Part shown: positions 8,433 to 16,292 of the stretch, one piece after another | Numbering within the stretch: the first letter of the stretch is position 1 | Layout: the number at the start of each line of letters is the position of its first letter | Origin: Sphingomonas bisphenolicum | GTDB lineage: Bacteria > Pseudomonadota > Alphaproteobacteria > Sphingomonadales > Sphingomonadaceae | Length of the DNA: 64,000 bases | NCBI RefSeq assembly: GCF_024349785.1 | Contig: NZ_AP018817.1 | Span: forward strand, 1,333,501-1,397,500 | Direction of reading: 5' to 3' | The notes under the pieces: model-generated | What the model was told of the DNA's origin: nothing | What the model saw: the letters and a program-made list of their open reading frames with translations, nothing else | Database searches by the model: none | Translations under genes and position numbers: made by a program

Positions 8433-8447
8433 TGTTACCGAGCGGCC

Positions 8448-9635
8448 CTAGACCGCGACCACTTCGGGCAGGATCGCGTCGAGCAGCAACATGCCGGCCG
8501 GCGCGACCTGCAACCGGGTGCCGGTCAGGCGGATGAGGCCGAGGCCGGTGAGCTGGTCGATCGCCCGTTCGTCGACCAGCCGGTCGGCCTTGATCCCCGA
8601 CAGGGCGGCGATTCGGGCCAGGTCCACGCCTTCGCCCAGCCGCAATCCCATCAGCAGCGCCTCGCGCGCCCGGTCCTCGCCCGACAGCGGCTCTTCGCGC
8701 TGGAGGCCGTGACCGTTGCGGCCGACCGCGCTCATCCAGTTTTCGGGCTTCTTGTGGCGCAGCGTCGCCATGCCGCCGCGGCGGCCATGCGCGCCCGGCC
8801 CGATCCCGGCATAGTCGCCATAGCGCCAATAGGTCAGGTTATGCCGGCTTTCCTCGCCCGGCCGGGCGTGATTGCTGATTTCATAGGCGGGGATGCCGGC
8901 CGCACCCGTCATCGCCTGCGTGAGTTCGTACAGGGCCGCGCCATGGTCCGGGTCGGCGGGCGTCAGCTTGCCCTGCGCGACCAGCGTGGCGAAGCGCGTA
9001 CCCGGCTCGATCGTCAGTTGATAGAGCGAGAGATGGCCAGTGCCGAAGGACAAGGCGCGGGCCAGTTCGGCCTGCCAGTCCGCCTCGCTCTGGCCGGGGC
9101 GGGCATAGATGATGTCGAAGCTCACCCGGTCGAACACGGCCTGCGCGGTGTCGAGCGCAGCCAGCCCTTCCGTGACGTCATGGGCGCGGCCGAGGAAATG
9201 CAACGCCTCATTGTCGAGCGCCTGCAGGCCAAGCGAGGTGCGGTTGACCCCGGCGGCGGCCAGATCGGCGAAACGCGCCGCCTCGACCGAATTGGGATTG
9301 GCCTCCAGCGTGATTTCTATGTCCGACGTGAAGCCCCAATGATGCTGCGCCGCGTCGATCAGCGTCTCGACCAGCGCGGGCGGCATCAGGGAGGGCGTGC
9401 CGCCGCCGAAGAAGATGGAGGAAAGCGGCCGCCCCGCGGTCAGCGCCGCCTCATATGCCATGTCGGCCAGCAGCGCGGTCCGCCACGCGTCGATGTTCAC
9501 GCCGTCGCGGACATGACTGTTAAAATCGCAATAGGGACATTTGGATACGCAAAAGGGCCAATGGATATATAAGGCTTGGGCGTCGGCACGGACAGGGTCT
9601 GGGGCCGTTGCGATTTGGGGGGTAAGGGACGACAT
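8448..9635 (-). CDS. hemW: Radical SAM heme chaperone HemW
   Basis: A 395-residue radical SAM protein of the HemN/HemW family. The cluster cysteines are C29, C33 and C36 in CVSKCPYCDF, preceded by ALYIHWPF, and FFGGGTPSLM and NPNSVE follow. The region HNLTYWRYGDYAGIGPGAHGR is typical of HemW, a heme-binding protein that loads heme into membrane targets such as respiratory enzymes; it is often misnamed coproporphyrinogen oxidase. The ATG chosen overlaps the start codon of the divergent CAP-domain gene (both in CATG). An upstream ATG would add 41 residues lacking similarity to the family. In many relatives hemW directly follows rdgB; here two opposite-strand genes intervene. Confidence 0.92.
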   Translation of the reverse strand: MSSLTPQIATAPDPVRADAQALYIHWPFCVSKCPYCDFNSHVRDGVNIDAWRTALLADMAYEAALTAGRPLSSIFFGGGTPSLMPPALVETLIDAAQHHWGFTSDIEITLEANPNSVEAARFADLAAAGVNRTSLGLQALDNEALHFLGRAHDVTEGLAALDTAQAVFDRVSFDIIYARPGQSEADWQAELARALSFGTGHLSLYQLTIEPGTRFATLVAQGKLTPADPDHGAALYELTQAMTGAAGIPAYEISNHARPGEESRHNLTYWRYGDYAGIGPGAHGRRGGMATLRHKKPENWMSAVGRNGHGLQREEPLSGEDRAREALLMGLRLGEGVDLARIAALSGIKADRLVDERAIDQLTGLGLIRLTGTRLQVAPAGMLLLDAILPEVVAV

Positions 9636-10320
9636 GGCTGGGGGCAGCCCTAAAGCGTTTTTGCGCGCTTCGCTATGGGCAGCGACGCTGCCGGTTCTGC
9701 TGGTGACGGCGGGCGGCGCACAGGGGGCGAGCGATAGCGACGGGGCAGGGGCGCCCAAGGGGGGCGCGGCGGGCGCGGTGATGCCGGCGGCCTATTATGG
9801 CATGGCGGAAGCGGCGCGCGGCGATTCGCTGCTGCGCGCGGTGATGCTGGACGCGCATAATGGCGAGCGGGCATCGCTCGGCCTGCCCTTGCTGGACTGG
9901 GACGATGCACTGGCGGCCGATGCGGCGCGCTATGCCGACGACATGGCGCATAGCGGCGTCTTTCGTCATTCGCCGCGCACGGGCCGCACCATCCCCAGTG
10001 GCGAAAATCTGTGGATGGGACCGCGCCGGCTCTATGGCTACCAGGCTATGGTCGGGTCGTTCCTGGACGAAAAGCGCTTCACCCGGATCGCGGGCAAGCT
10101 GCCCGATCTCAGCAGCACCGGGCGCTGGCAGGATGTCGGCCATTATGCCCAGATGATCTGGCGCGGGACGAGGCAGATCGGCTGCGCGCTGGGTGAAGGG
10201 GCCAATGCCGATTATCTGGTGTGCCGCTATTTCCCGGCCGGCAACGCCTTCGGTCGGGGGCCGCTGGATGCGGATGCGGCGCCGATGGCGGAAACGCAGG
10301 TCGCCAGCGCCGCCAAATAG
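9634..10320 (+). CDS. CAP (SCP/PR-1) domain secreted protein
   Basis: A 228-residue CAP-superfamily protein. The N-terminus has a basic tip and a hydrophobic core (LWAATLPVLLVTAGGAQG), a good signal peptide. The CAP domain covers about residues 65-215: LDAHNGERASLGLPLLDWD, HSGVFRHSPRTG with GENLWMG, then VGHYAQMIWRGTRQIGCAL and YLVCRYFPAGN. The cavity histidines and glutamate of the family are present. Bacterial CAP proteins are extracytoplasmic and poorly characterised. An AAGGGA site precedes the ATG. A lipoprotein gene follows on the same strand, and the two may be co-transcribed. The promoter must lie inside the hemW coding region. Confidence 0.85.
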   Translation: MAGGSPKAFLRASLWAATLPVLLVTAGGAQGASDSDGAGAPKGGAAGAVMPAAYYGMAEAARGDSLLRAVMLDAHNGERASLGLPLLDWDDALAADAARYADDMAHSGVFRHSPRTGRTIPSGENLWMGPRRLYGYQAMVGSFLDEKRFTRIAGKLPDLSSTGRWQDVGHYAQMIWRGTRQIGCALGEGANADYLVCRYFPAGNAFGRGPLDADAAPMAETQVASAAK

Positions 10321-10384
10321 GCGGCAATGGATATTTCTCCCGACGGCGTGCATTGAGCAGGGAAGATCGCCAGAGGAGAAGAGG

Positions 10385-11164
10385 ATGCGCCACGCGTCAT
10401 TGTCAGGGATCGTTTCGGGCTGCGCGTTGCTGGCGCTGAGTGCCTGCGGGACGCCATCACAGCCGGAGCGCAAGGCGGACGAACTGGCCAGCAATGGCGT
10501 CGCGGCCCCGGCAGTCGAAACGCCCGGCAACCAGAATGTGGCACAAAGCCCCATGCCTGATGCCGCGCCGGCTGCCGAGAGTGCGAGCGCCGCGCCGCTA
10601 TCCTGCGCGGCGGATATCGGATCGGCCGCGGCGGCCAAGCGCGTGGCGATCTGTCGCAACGTGTCGCCCGCCACCCATCCGCCCTGCAATGCCGCCAATA
10701 GCTGCGCCATGATCGAGGATGAAATCGCCCGCAGTTGCGCCCTGTTCGACGGCAAGGGCGAACCGATGGCCGGATGCGATCCCGCGCCCAAGAGCATGGC
10801 GGCGGCGGTCGCGGTGGTGCAGCGCTATTATTCGGCGATCAACGCGCGTGACTATGGCACGGCCTGGGAGCAATGGGGGGATGACGGCCCGCCCAACCAG
10901 ACGCTGGACAAGTTCCAGGCGGGCTTCGCCGGCACCCGATCGACGCGGGTGACGATCGGCAAGCTGGAACCGGGCGATGCCGGCGCAGGATCGATCTACC
11001 AGACGGTGCCGGTGACTGTCGATTCGCAACTGCAGGACGGGACGCGCCAGCGCTTCGCCGGCGACTATGTCGTGCGCCGCGTCAACGATGTCGACGGCGC
11101 GTCGGCCAGCCAGTTGCGCTGGCATATCGGCCAGGCGAAGCTGAAGGCGGTGCCGGCGCGCTGA
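10385..11164 (+). CDS. Putative lipoprotein of unknown function
   Basis: A 259-residue exported protein. The leader ends in the lipobox LLALSACG, so it is probably lipid-anchored. After a Pro/Ala-rich linker comes a cysteine-containing part (CAADIG, CRN, CNAANSCAMIEDEIARSC), then a domain starting VQRYYSAINARDYGTAWEQW that resembles the NTF2/SnoaL-like fold found in many periplasmic proteins. I do not recognise a named family. It follows a CAP-domain gene with about 65 bp between, and points towards the opposite-strand rdgB. A GGAGAAGAGG ribosome site precedes the ATG. Confidence 0.75.
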   Translation: MRHASLSGIVSGCALLALSACGTPSQPERKADELASNGVAAPAVETPGNQNVAQSPMPDAAPAAESASAAPLSCAADIGSAAAAKRVAICRNVSPATHPPCNAANSCAMIEDEIARSCALFDGKGEPMAGCDPAPKSMAAAVAVVQRYYSAINARDYGTAWEQWGDDGPPNQTLDKFQAGFAGTRSTRVTIGKLEPGDAGAGSIYQTVPVTVDSQLQDGTRQRFAGDYVVRRVNDVDGASASQLRWHIGQAKLKAVPAR

Positions 11165-11182
11165 AACGCCGGTCACTTTTGA

Positions 11183-11812
11183 TTAGAAAACTGCGGCCAC
11201 CAGCTTGTCGAAGGCCTTGGCGCGGTGGCTCATGGCGTGCTTGGCGTCCGGGTCCATTTCGCCAAAGCTGATATCATGCTCGTACGGCACGAACATCGGA
11301 TCATAGCCGAAGCCCTGGTCCCCGCGCGGCGGCCATACCAGCGTGCCGTCGATCCGACCCTCGAACGCCTCGACATGGCCGTCGGGCCAGGCGAGGGCGA
11401 GGGCGCAGATGAAATAGGCGCCATGGCCGGCGTCCGGCCCCTTGGCTTCCACACCATCCCACACCGTCTGCATCGCCATGGCGAAATCCTTGGTCGGGCC
11501 GGCCCAGCGCGCGGAAAACAGGCCGGGATCGCCGTCCAGCGCCTCGACGCACAGGCCGCTATCGTCGGCGAGCGCGGGCAGGCCGGACAGGTCGGCCGCC
11601 TGCATCGCCTTCAATTCGGCATTGGCGATGAAGGTTGTGCCGGTTTCTTCCGGTTCGGGCAGGTCCAGCGACGCGGCGGAAATGGGCTCGATCCCGAACG
11701 GGCCGAGCAGGGCGGCGATTTCGCGCACCTTGCCGGGATTGTGGCTGGCGATCACCAGCTTGCCGGGGGCGAGCTTGCGGATCGCCTGTTCCTGTCCGAA
11801 ATCGTCGCTCAT
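11183..11812 (-). CDS. rdgB: Non-canonical purine NTP pyrophosphatase (RdgB/HAM1)
   Basis: A 209-residue house-cleaning enzyme that hydrolyses dITP, dXTP and ITP to monophosphates, keeping deaminated purines out of nucleic acids. The N-terminal [14 protein letters not shown] is the nucleotide-binding signature; [12 protein letters not shown] and [15 protein letters not shown] hold the metal-binding acidic residues, and [10 protein letters not shown] and [10 protein letters not shown] close the substrate pocket. Length is normal for the family. It lies downstream of rph on the same strand with a palindromic repeat between them. Confidence 0.95.
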   Translation of the reverse strand: MSDDFGQEQAIRKLAPGKLVIASHNPGKVREIAALLGPFGIEPISAASLDLPEPEETGTTFIANAELKAMQAADLSGLPALADDSGLCVEALDGDPGLFSARWAGPTKDFAMAMQTVWDGVEAKGPDAGHGAYFICALALAWPDGHVEAFEGRIDGTLVWPPRGDQGFGYDPMFVPYEHDISFGEMDPDAKHAMSHRAKAFDKLVAAVF

Positions 11813-11827
11813 GCAGCTTACTATCTC

Positions 11828-11892
11828 CGTTCACTTCGAGCTTGTCGAGAAGCGGTTTCAAGGAAAGGTTCTCGACAGGCTCGAACCGAACG
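11828..11892. repeat. Intergenic palindromic repeat, family A copy 2
   Basis: An inverted repeat between rph and rdgB. The left arm reads CTTCGAGCTTGTCGAGAAG and the right arm TTCTCGACAGGCTCGAA, with outer CGTTC and GAACG ends. It matches copy 1 at 1741-1816 over the right arm. Its position inside the rph-rdgB pair could reduce read-through between the two genes. Confidence 0.75.
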
Positions 11893-11899
11893 TCTGTGC

Positions 11900-12616
11900 T
11901 TACCGGCCCGTCGCGACATCCTGCGCGGCGAAGATATTGGCGCAGCCGATGCGGGCGAGGCGGAGCAGGCGGAGCAGCTCTTCCTCGTCATAGGCGGCGC
12001 CTTCGGCCGTCGCCTGCACTTCGGCGAACTTGCCGTCGCCGGTCAGGATCAGGTTGGCGTCCGTCTCGGCATTGCTGTCCTCGGCATAGTCGAGGTCGAG
12101 CACCGGCGTGCCTTCGAAAATGCCGCAGCTGATCGCGGCAACCTTCTGGATGATCGGGTCTTCCTTGAGCGCGCCCGACGCCAGCAGCTTGTCGACCGCG
12201 ATTCGCAGCGCGACCCAGCTACCCGAAATGGCTGCCGTGCGCGTGCCGCCATCGGCCTGGATCACGTCGCAATCGACCACGATCTGGCGCTCGCCCAGCT
12301 TCTTGAGGTCCACGACCGTGCGCAGCGACCGGCCGATCAGGCGCTGGATTTCCTGCGTGCGGCCCGACTGCTTGCCCTTGGCCGCCTCTCGGCTGCCGCG
12401 CGTATGGGTGGCGCGGGGCAACATGCCATATTCGGCCGTGACCCAGCCCGACCCCTTGCCGCGCAGGAAAGGCGGCACCTTTTCCTCGACCGATGCGGTG
12501 CACAGCACGCGGGTGTCGCCGAAGCTGATGAGGCAGCTTCCCTCGGCATGGATGGTGAAGCCAGGCTCCATGGTGATGTCGCGCATCTGGTCGGGCGCGC
12601 GGCCGGAAGGACGCAT
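11900..12616 (-). CDS. rph: Ribonuclease PH
   Basis: A 238-residue phosphorolytic 3'-5' exoribonuclease that trims tRNA 3' ends and takes part in rRNA turnover. The N-terminus [17 protein letters not shown] is typical, followed by [34 protein letters not shown], and the RSLRTVVDL and [17 protein letters not shown] segments that bind phosphate and RNA in the hexameric ring. Full length, with no truncation like the one in E. coli K-12. It is divergent from a DUF6438 lipoprotein gene, beyond which lies hrcA; rph, rdgB and hrcA-grpE near one another is common in alphaproteobacteria. Confidence 0.96.
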   Translation of the reverse strand: MRPSGRAPDQMRDITMEPGFTIHAEGSCLISFGDTRVLCTASVEEKVPPFLRGKGSGWVTAEYGMLPRATHTRGSREAAKGKQSGRTQEIQRLIGRSLRTVVDLKKLGERQIVVDCDVIQADGGTRTAAISGSWVALRIAVDKLLASGALKEDPIIQKVAAISCGIFEGTPVLDLDYAEDSNAETDANLILTGDGKFAEVQATAEGAAYDEEELLRLLRLARIGCANIFAAQDVATGR

Positions 12617-12759
12617 AATTTCTACTCCGAAGCGTTCAGATAGCGGCCGTCCCTGCGGAATGCCGCCAATGCGCCGAAAAGCGCACTTAACAGGCCGCTT
12701 AGCGCCCGCTGACGTTTCTTGCCAGTGTCACGGCGACAATTAGGCGATAAGGAGGGGGC

Positions 12760-13266
12760 ATGGGACGCATATCGACACTCACCGCCATGCTGCTGCTGGC
12801 CGGTTGCACGGCCGCCGAACCGGGGCTGGAACCGCCCAAGGCGCCGGGCGACATCATCCGCTTTACCGCCGGGCGCTGCTTCGGCGCCTGCCCGGCCTAT
12901 ACGTTGCAGGTGTCGCCGGACGGGTTGGGGCTGCTGGAGCCGGAACGCTTCACCTCCGTTCCCGGCCCGACGCGCTTCACCGTGACGAGTGCGCAATATC
13001 GCAAGCTGGTGACGACGCTGGCGCCGCATCGCCCGGCGGCGGGGACGGTGCAGAAAATCGCTCACGGCCAGAATTGCGAGCGTTTCGCCACCGACATGCC
13101 CGGCTATGTCGTGGAATGGAGCCGCCCGGGGCAAAATGCGACGCGGCTGGAATTCCAGTCCGGCTGCATGGATACGCGCTATGGTCGGCTGCGGGTCGCT
13201 TTGGCGGCGGTGCCGAAGATATTGGACGTGCAATCCATGCTCAATCCCAAGGCGGTCGCGCCTTGA
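12760..13266 (+). CDS. DUF6438 domain lipoprotein
   Basis: A 168-residue exported protein with a lipobox (LLLAGC) ending a short hydrophobic leader, so it is probably membrane-anchored in the periplasm. The rest matches the DUF6438 pattern: a RFTAGRCFGACPAYTLQVSPDG segment near residues 32-54, where two close cysteines are conserved, and later cysteines in GQNCERF and SGCMDTRYG that could form a second disulfide. Its function is unknown. A very strong GGAGGGGG ribosome site precedes the start. The stop codon lies inside the predicted heat-shock promoter of hrcA. Confidence 0.78.
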   Translation: MGRISTLTAMLLLAGCTAAEPGLEPPKAPGDIIRFTAGRCFGACPAYTLQVSPDGLGLLEPERFTSVPGPTRFTVTSAQYRKLVTTLAPHRPAAGTVQKIAHGQNCERFATDMPGYVVEWSRPGQNATRLEFQSGCMDTRYGRLRVALAAVPKILDVQSMLNPKAVAP

Positions 13267-13290
13267 GCCTGCGCCCCCGTCTGCCTAGAT
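13262..13290 (+). promoter_or_regulatory. Possible sigma-32 promoter of hrcA-grpE
   Basis: CTTG at 13262-13265 and CCTAGAT at 13284-13290 are separated by 18 bp. This resembles the alphaproteobacterial heat-shock consensus CTTG-N17/18-CYTATNT with one -10 mismatch. Transcription would start close to 13297, immediately before the hrcA ATG, giving a leaderless or nearly leaderless message. I see no CIRCE element here. Confidence 0.45.
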
Positions 13291-13297
13291 AAGAACC

Positions 13298-14341
13298 ATG
13301 TCGGTCACTCCGATCTCCGAATTGAACGAGCGCGCGCGCGATGTCTTCCGCCTGGTGGTGGAAAATTATCTCGGCACCGGCCTGCCGGTGGGATCGCGCA
13401 CGATCAGCAAGCTGGCGACATTGAGCCTGTCGCCGGCGTCGATTCGCAACGTCATGCAGGATCTGGAGGAACTGGGCCTGCTCGCTGCGCCGCACACCTC
13501 CGCCGGGCGGATGCCGACCGAAACGGGGCTGCGCCTGTTCGTCGACGGGATGATGCAGGCGGCGGCGCCGTCGGCCGAAGAACGGCGCGCGATCGAGGCC
13601 GGGCTGGTCGAAAGCGGCCCGATTGAGGAAGCGCTGTCCGCCGCCACCGCGGCGCTGTCGGGCCTGTCGGCCTGCGCCGGGATCGTCATGGTGCCGCGGC
13701 GCGAGCCGGTGCTGCGCCAGTTCGGTTTCGTGCCCCTGAACGACCGGCAGGCGCTGGCGGTGCTGGTGGGGCAGGACGGATCGGTCGAAAACCGGGTGCT
13801 GGACCTGCCGCCAGCCGTCACCCCGTCGATGTTGAACGAAGCGGCGAACTTCATGTCGGCGCGTTTTGCCGGGATGACGCTGCGCCAGGCGGGCGACCAG
13901 TTGAGCCGGGAGATGGAGACGGAGCGCAGCCTGCTCGACGGCGCGGCGCGCGAACTGGTGGAACGCGGCATCGCCATCTGGTCGCAGGATGCCGACGATC
14001 GGCCGGTGCTGATCGTGCGCGGGCAGGCGCATCTGATCGATGACGGCACCGCCGCCGACCTGGAACGGGTGCGCCAGTTGCTGGAACAATTGGAAGGCAA
14101 ACAGGAGATTTCCCGGCTGCTGGAAAGCGCGCTGGCGGGCAGCGCGACCAAAATCTTCATCGGCTCGGAAAACAAGCTCTTTTCCCTGTCGGGTTCTTCG
14201 GTCATAGCCGCCCCCTACCGTGGCGCGGACGGCCGGGTCGTCGGCGTGGTCGGCGTGATCGGCCCCACGCGCTTGAACTATGCGCGGGTGATCCCCATGG
14301 TGGACTTCACAGCACAGACGCTATCGAGATTGATGAGATGA
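13298..14341 (+). CDS. hrcA: Heat-inducible transcriptional repressor HrcA
   Basis: A 347-residue HrcA repressor, which binds CIRCE operators upstream of groESL or dnaK and depends on GroEL for folding. The N-terminal winged helix includes LVVENYLGTGLPVGSRTISK and LSPASIRNVMQDLEELGLL, followed by the hallmark HTSAGRMPTETGLRLFVDG. The GAF-like C-terminal domain ends near GVVGVIGPTRLNYARVIPMV, also a family signature. The stop overlaps the grpE start (ATGA). No CIRCE sequence is visible in this window, so its targets lie elsewhere, most likely groESL. Confidence 0.96.
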   Translation: MSVTPISELNERARDVFRLVVENYLGTGLPVGSRTISKLATLSLSPASIRNVMQDLEELGLLAAPHTSAGRMPTETGLRLFVDGMMQAAAPSAEERRAIEAGLVESGPIEEALSAATAALSGLSACAGIVMVPRREPVLRQFGFVPLNDRQALAVLVGQDGSVENRVLDLPPAVTPSMLNEAANFMSARFAGMTLRQAGDQLSREMETERSLLDGAARELVERGIAIWSQDADDRPVLIVRGQAHLIDDGTAADLERVRQLLEQLEGKQEISRLLESALAGSATKIFIGSENKLFSLSGSSVIAAPYRGADGRVVGVVGVIGPTRLNYARVIPMVDFTAQTLSRLMR

Positions 14342-14892
14342 GCGAAAACAAAGACACTATCGAAAACACCGAAGTCGTGGACGCGCTGCCGGAAGACGCC
14401 GCGCCCGCTGGCGATGCCGCAGCCGAGAAGATTGCAGCGCTGGAGGCGGAACTGGCCACCGCCAGGCAGGACATTCTCTACGCCCATGCCGATACGCAGA
14501 ATGTGCGCCGCCGGCTGGAAAAGGAACTGGGCGACGCGCGCGCCTATGCCGCAACGGCCTTCGCCCGCGACATATTGTCGGTCGCCGATAATCTGAGCCG
14601 TGCGCTCGCCGCCATTCCCGCCGACCTGCGCGAGGATGAGAAGTTCAAGGGTCTGGTCATCGGTCTGGAAGCCACCGGCCGTGAACTGGACAGCGTGTTC
14701 GGCCGCAACGGCATCACGAAGATTGAATCGGTCGGCCAGCCGCTCGACCCCAACAAGCATCAGGCGATGATGGAAGTTCCCTCGGCCGACGCCGCGCCGG
14801 GCACGATCCTGATCGAGATGCAGGCTGGCTATATGATCAAGGACCGTCTGCTGCGTCCCGCCATGGTCAGCGTGGCGAAGGCGCCGGAATAA
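14338..14892 (+). CDS. grpE: Nucleotide exchange factor GrpE
   Basis: A 184-residue GrpE, the co-chaperone that drives ADP release from DnaK (encoded at 32.9 kb). After an acidic, disordered N-terminus, the long coiled coil is seen at about residues 30-75 (KIAALEAELATARQDILY), with the conserved AYAATAFARDILSVADNLSRAL. The beta domain holds FGRNGITKIESVGQPLDPNKHQAM and ends AGYMIKDRLLRPAMVSVAK, the classic C-terminal signature. It is translationally coupled to hrcA through a four-base overlap. Confidence 0.97.
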   Translation: MSENKDTIENTEVVDALPEDAAPAGDAAAEKIAALEAELATARQDILYAHADTQNVRRRLEKELGDARAYAATAFARDILSVADNLSRALAAIPADLREDEKFKGLVIGLEATGRELDSVFGRNGITKIESVGQPLDPNKHQAMMEVPSADAAPGTILIEMQAGYMIKDRLLRPAMVSVAKAPE

Positions 14893-14902
14893 GCTTTTCG
14901 AT

Positions 14903-14979
14903 CCGTTCGGGCTGAGCCTGTCGAAGCCCTTTCTTTTCTTAAAGAAGAGAGGCCCTTCGACAGGCTCAGGGCGAACGGA
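14903..14979. repeat. Long palindrome after grpE, family A variant
   Basis: A long inverted repeat: CCGTTCGGGCTGAGCCTGTC at the left pairs with GACAGGCTCAGGGCGAACGG at the right, around an AT-richer loop that itself has TTTCTTTTCTTAAAGAAGAGA dyad character. It differs from copies 1 and 2 mainly by CTGAG in place of CTCGA. As RNA it would fold into a very stable hairpin that could end or protect the grpE message. Confidence 0.75.
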
Positions 14980-14987
14980 GATTATAG

Positions 14988-16229
14988 GTGCGCCACGACC
15001 TCAACCTGACCACCGATCGCCCCACTTTCGTCACCCATCTGGAATGTTCGCTGACCGGCGAGCGTTATGGGGCCGATGAACTGCATGGGCTGTCGGCGGC
15101 GGGGAAGCCGCTGCTGGTGCGCTATGATCTGGACGGCGTGCGCGCGACGTTGACCAAGGCGGCGTTGGCGCAGCGGCCGATGGACCTGTGGCGTTGGCGA
15201 GAATTGCTCCCGGTGCGGCAGACCGCCAACATCGTCAGCCTGGGCGAAAATGCGACGCCGCTTATCCCGCTGCCGCGCACCGCCGCGCGGCTGGGCGGGG
15301 CACATCTGATGGCCAAGGATGAGGGGCGGTTACCCACTGCCTCGTTCAAGGCGCGCGGTTTGGTCATGGCGGTGTCCATGGCCAAGGAACTGGGCGTGAC
15401 CCAGGTGGCGATGCCGACCAACGGCAATGCCGGCGCGGCGCTGGCCGCCTATGCCGCGGTCGCGGGGATGGAGGCGATCATCTTCTGCCCCGACGACACG
15501 CCTGAGATCAACGTGCGCGAGATCGCGGCACAGGGTGCGCGCGTCTATCGCGTCAACGGCCTGATCGACGATTGCGGGGCGATCGTGGGGCAGGGGGCGA
15601 AGGCGCGCGGCTGGTTCGACTTCTCGACGCTCAAGGAGCCCTATCGGATCGAGGGCAAGAAGACGATGGGGCTGGAACTGGCCGAACAGCTCGGCTGGGA
15701 GCTGCCCGACGCGATCTTCTATCCCACCGGCGGCGGCACCGGCCTGATCGGCATGTGGAAGGCGTTCGACGAACTGGAGAAGATCGGTTTCATCGGCGCT
15801 AAGCGGCCCAAGATGTTCGCGGTGCAGGCCGAAGGTTGCGCGCCGATGGTCCGCGCGTTCGAACAGGGCGTCGAGTTCGCCGACCGCTGGGAGGATGCCC
15901 ACACCGTCGCCATGGGCATTCGCGTGCCGCGCGCGGTGGGCGACTTCCTGATCCTGCGTGCGGTGCGAGACAGCGGCGGTGCGGCGCTGGCCGTGTCTGA
16001 CGCGGCGATCATGGCGGCGGTGTGCGATGTCGCGCGCGACGACGGACTGCTGCTCTGTCCGGAGGGCGGGGCGACGTTGGCGGCCTATCAACGCGCGCTG
16101 GACGAAGGGCTGATCGGGCGGGAGGATCGCGCGGTGCTGTTCAACTGCGCCAGCGGCCTGAAATATCCGCTGGAGGACCAGAGCCGCACGCTGGATCGCC
16201 ACGCGCCGATCGATTTTGCTGCGCTCTGA
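14988..16229 (+). CDS. Threonine synthase-like PLP enzyme
   Basis: A 413-residue fold-type II PLP enzyme of the threonine synthase family. The lysine expected to bind PLP is K121 in LPTASFKARG, the phosphate loop is PTGGGTGLIGMW, and NGNAGAALAAYAA is the substrate loop. Threonine synthase makes threonine from O-phosphohomoserine, but other members of this branch act on other amino acids, and sphingomonads can carry a second enzyme, so I do not assign thrC. The start is GTG with a GGAG site seven bases upstream. It stands alone between a palindrome and an IS-interrupted repeat. Confidence 0.85.
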   Translation: MRHDLNLTTDRPTFVTHLECSLTGERYGADELHGLSAAGKPLLVRYDLDGVRATLTKAALAQRPMDLWRWRELLPVRQTANIVSLGENATPLIPLPRTAARLGGAHLMAKDEGRLPTASFKARGLVMAVSMAKELGVTQVAMPTNGNAGAALAAYAAVAGMEAIIFCPDDTPEINVREIAAQGARVYRVNGLIDDCGAIVGQGAKARGWFDFSTLKEPYRIEGKKTMGLELAEQLGWELPDAIFYPTGGGTGLIGMWKAFDELEKIGFIGAKRPKMFAVQAEGCAPMVRAFEQGVEFADRWEDAHTVAMGIRVPRAVGDFLILRAVRDSGGAALAVSDAAIMAAVCDVARDDGLLLCPEGGATLAAYQRALDEGLIGREDRAVLFNCASGLKYPLEDQSRTLDRHAPIDFAAL

Positions 16230-16292
16230 AGCTGGCTCCGTTCAATCAGGCTGCGTGTTCCCGCGCAGGCGGGAACCCAGTCCCGTGGTCTA

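Noticed and set aside
12617..12759. CIRCE operator near hrcA
   Set aside because: Searched by eye for TTAGCACTC/GAGTGCTAA upstream of hrcA, grpE and dnaK; none found.
16255..16292. Possible CRISPR repeats from the recurring GTGTTCCCGC motifs
   Set aside because: Copies are dispersed kilobases apart, not in regular arrays with spacers; they are palindromic intergenic repeats.
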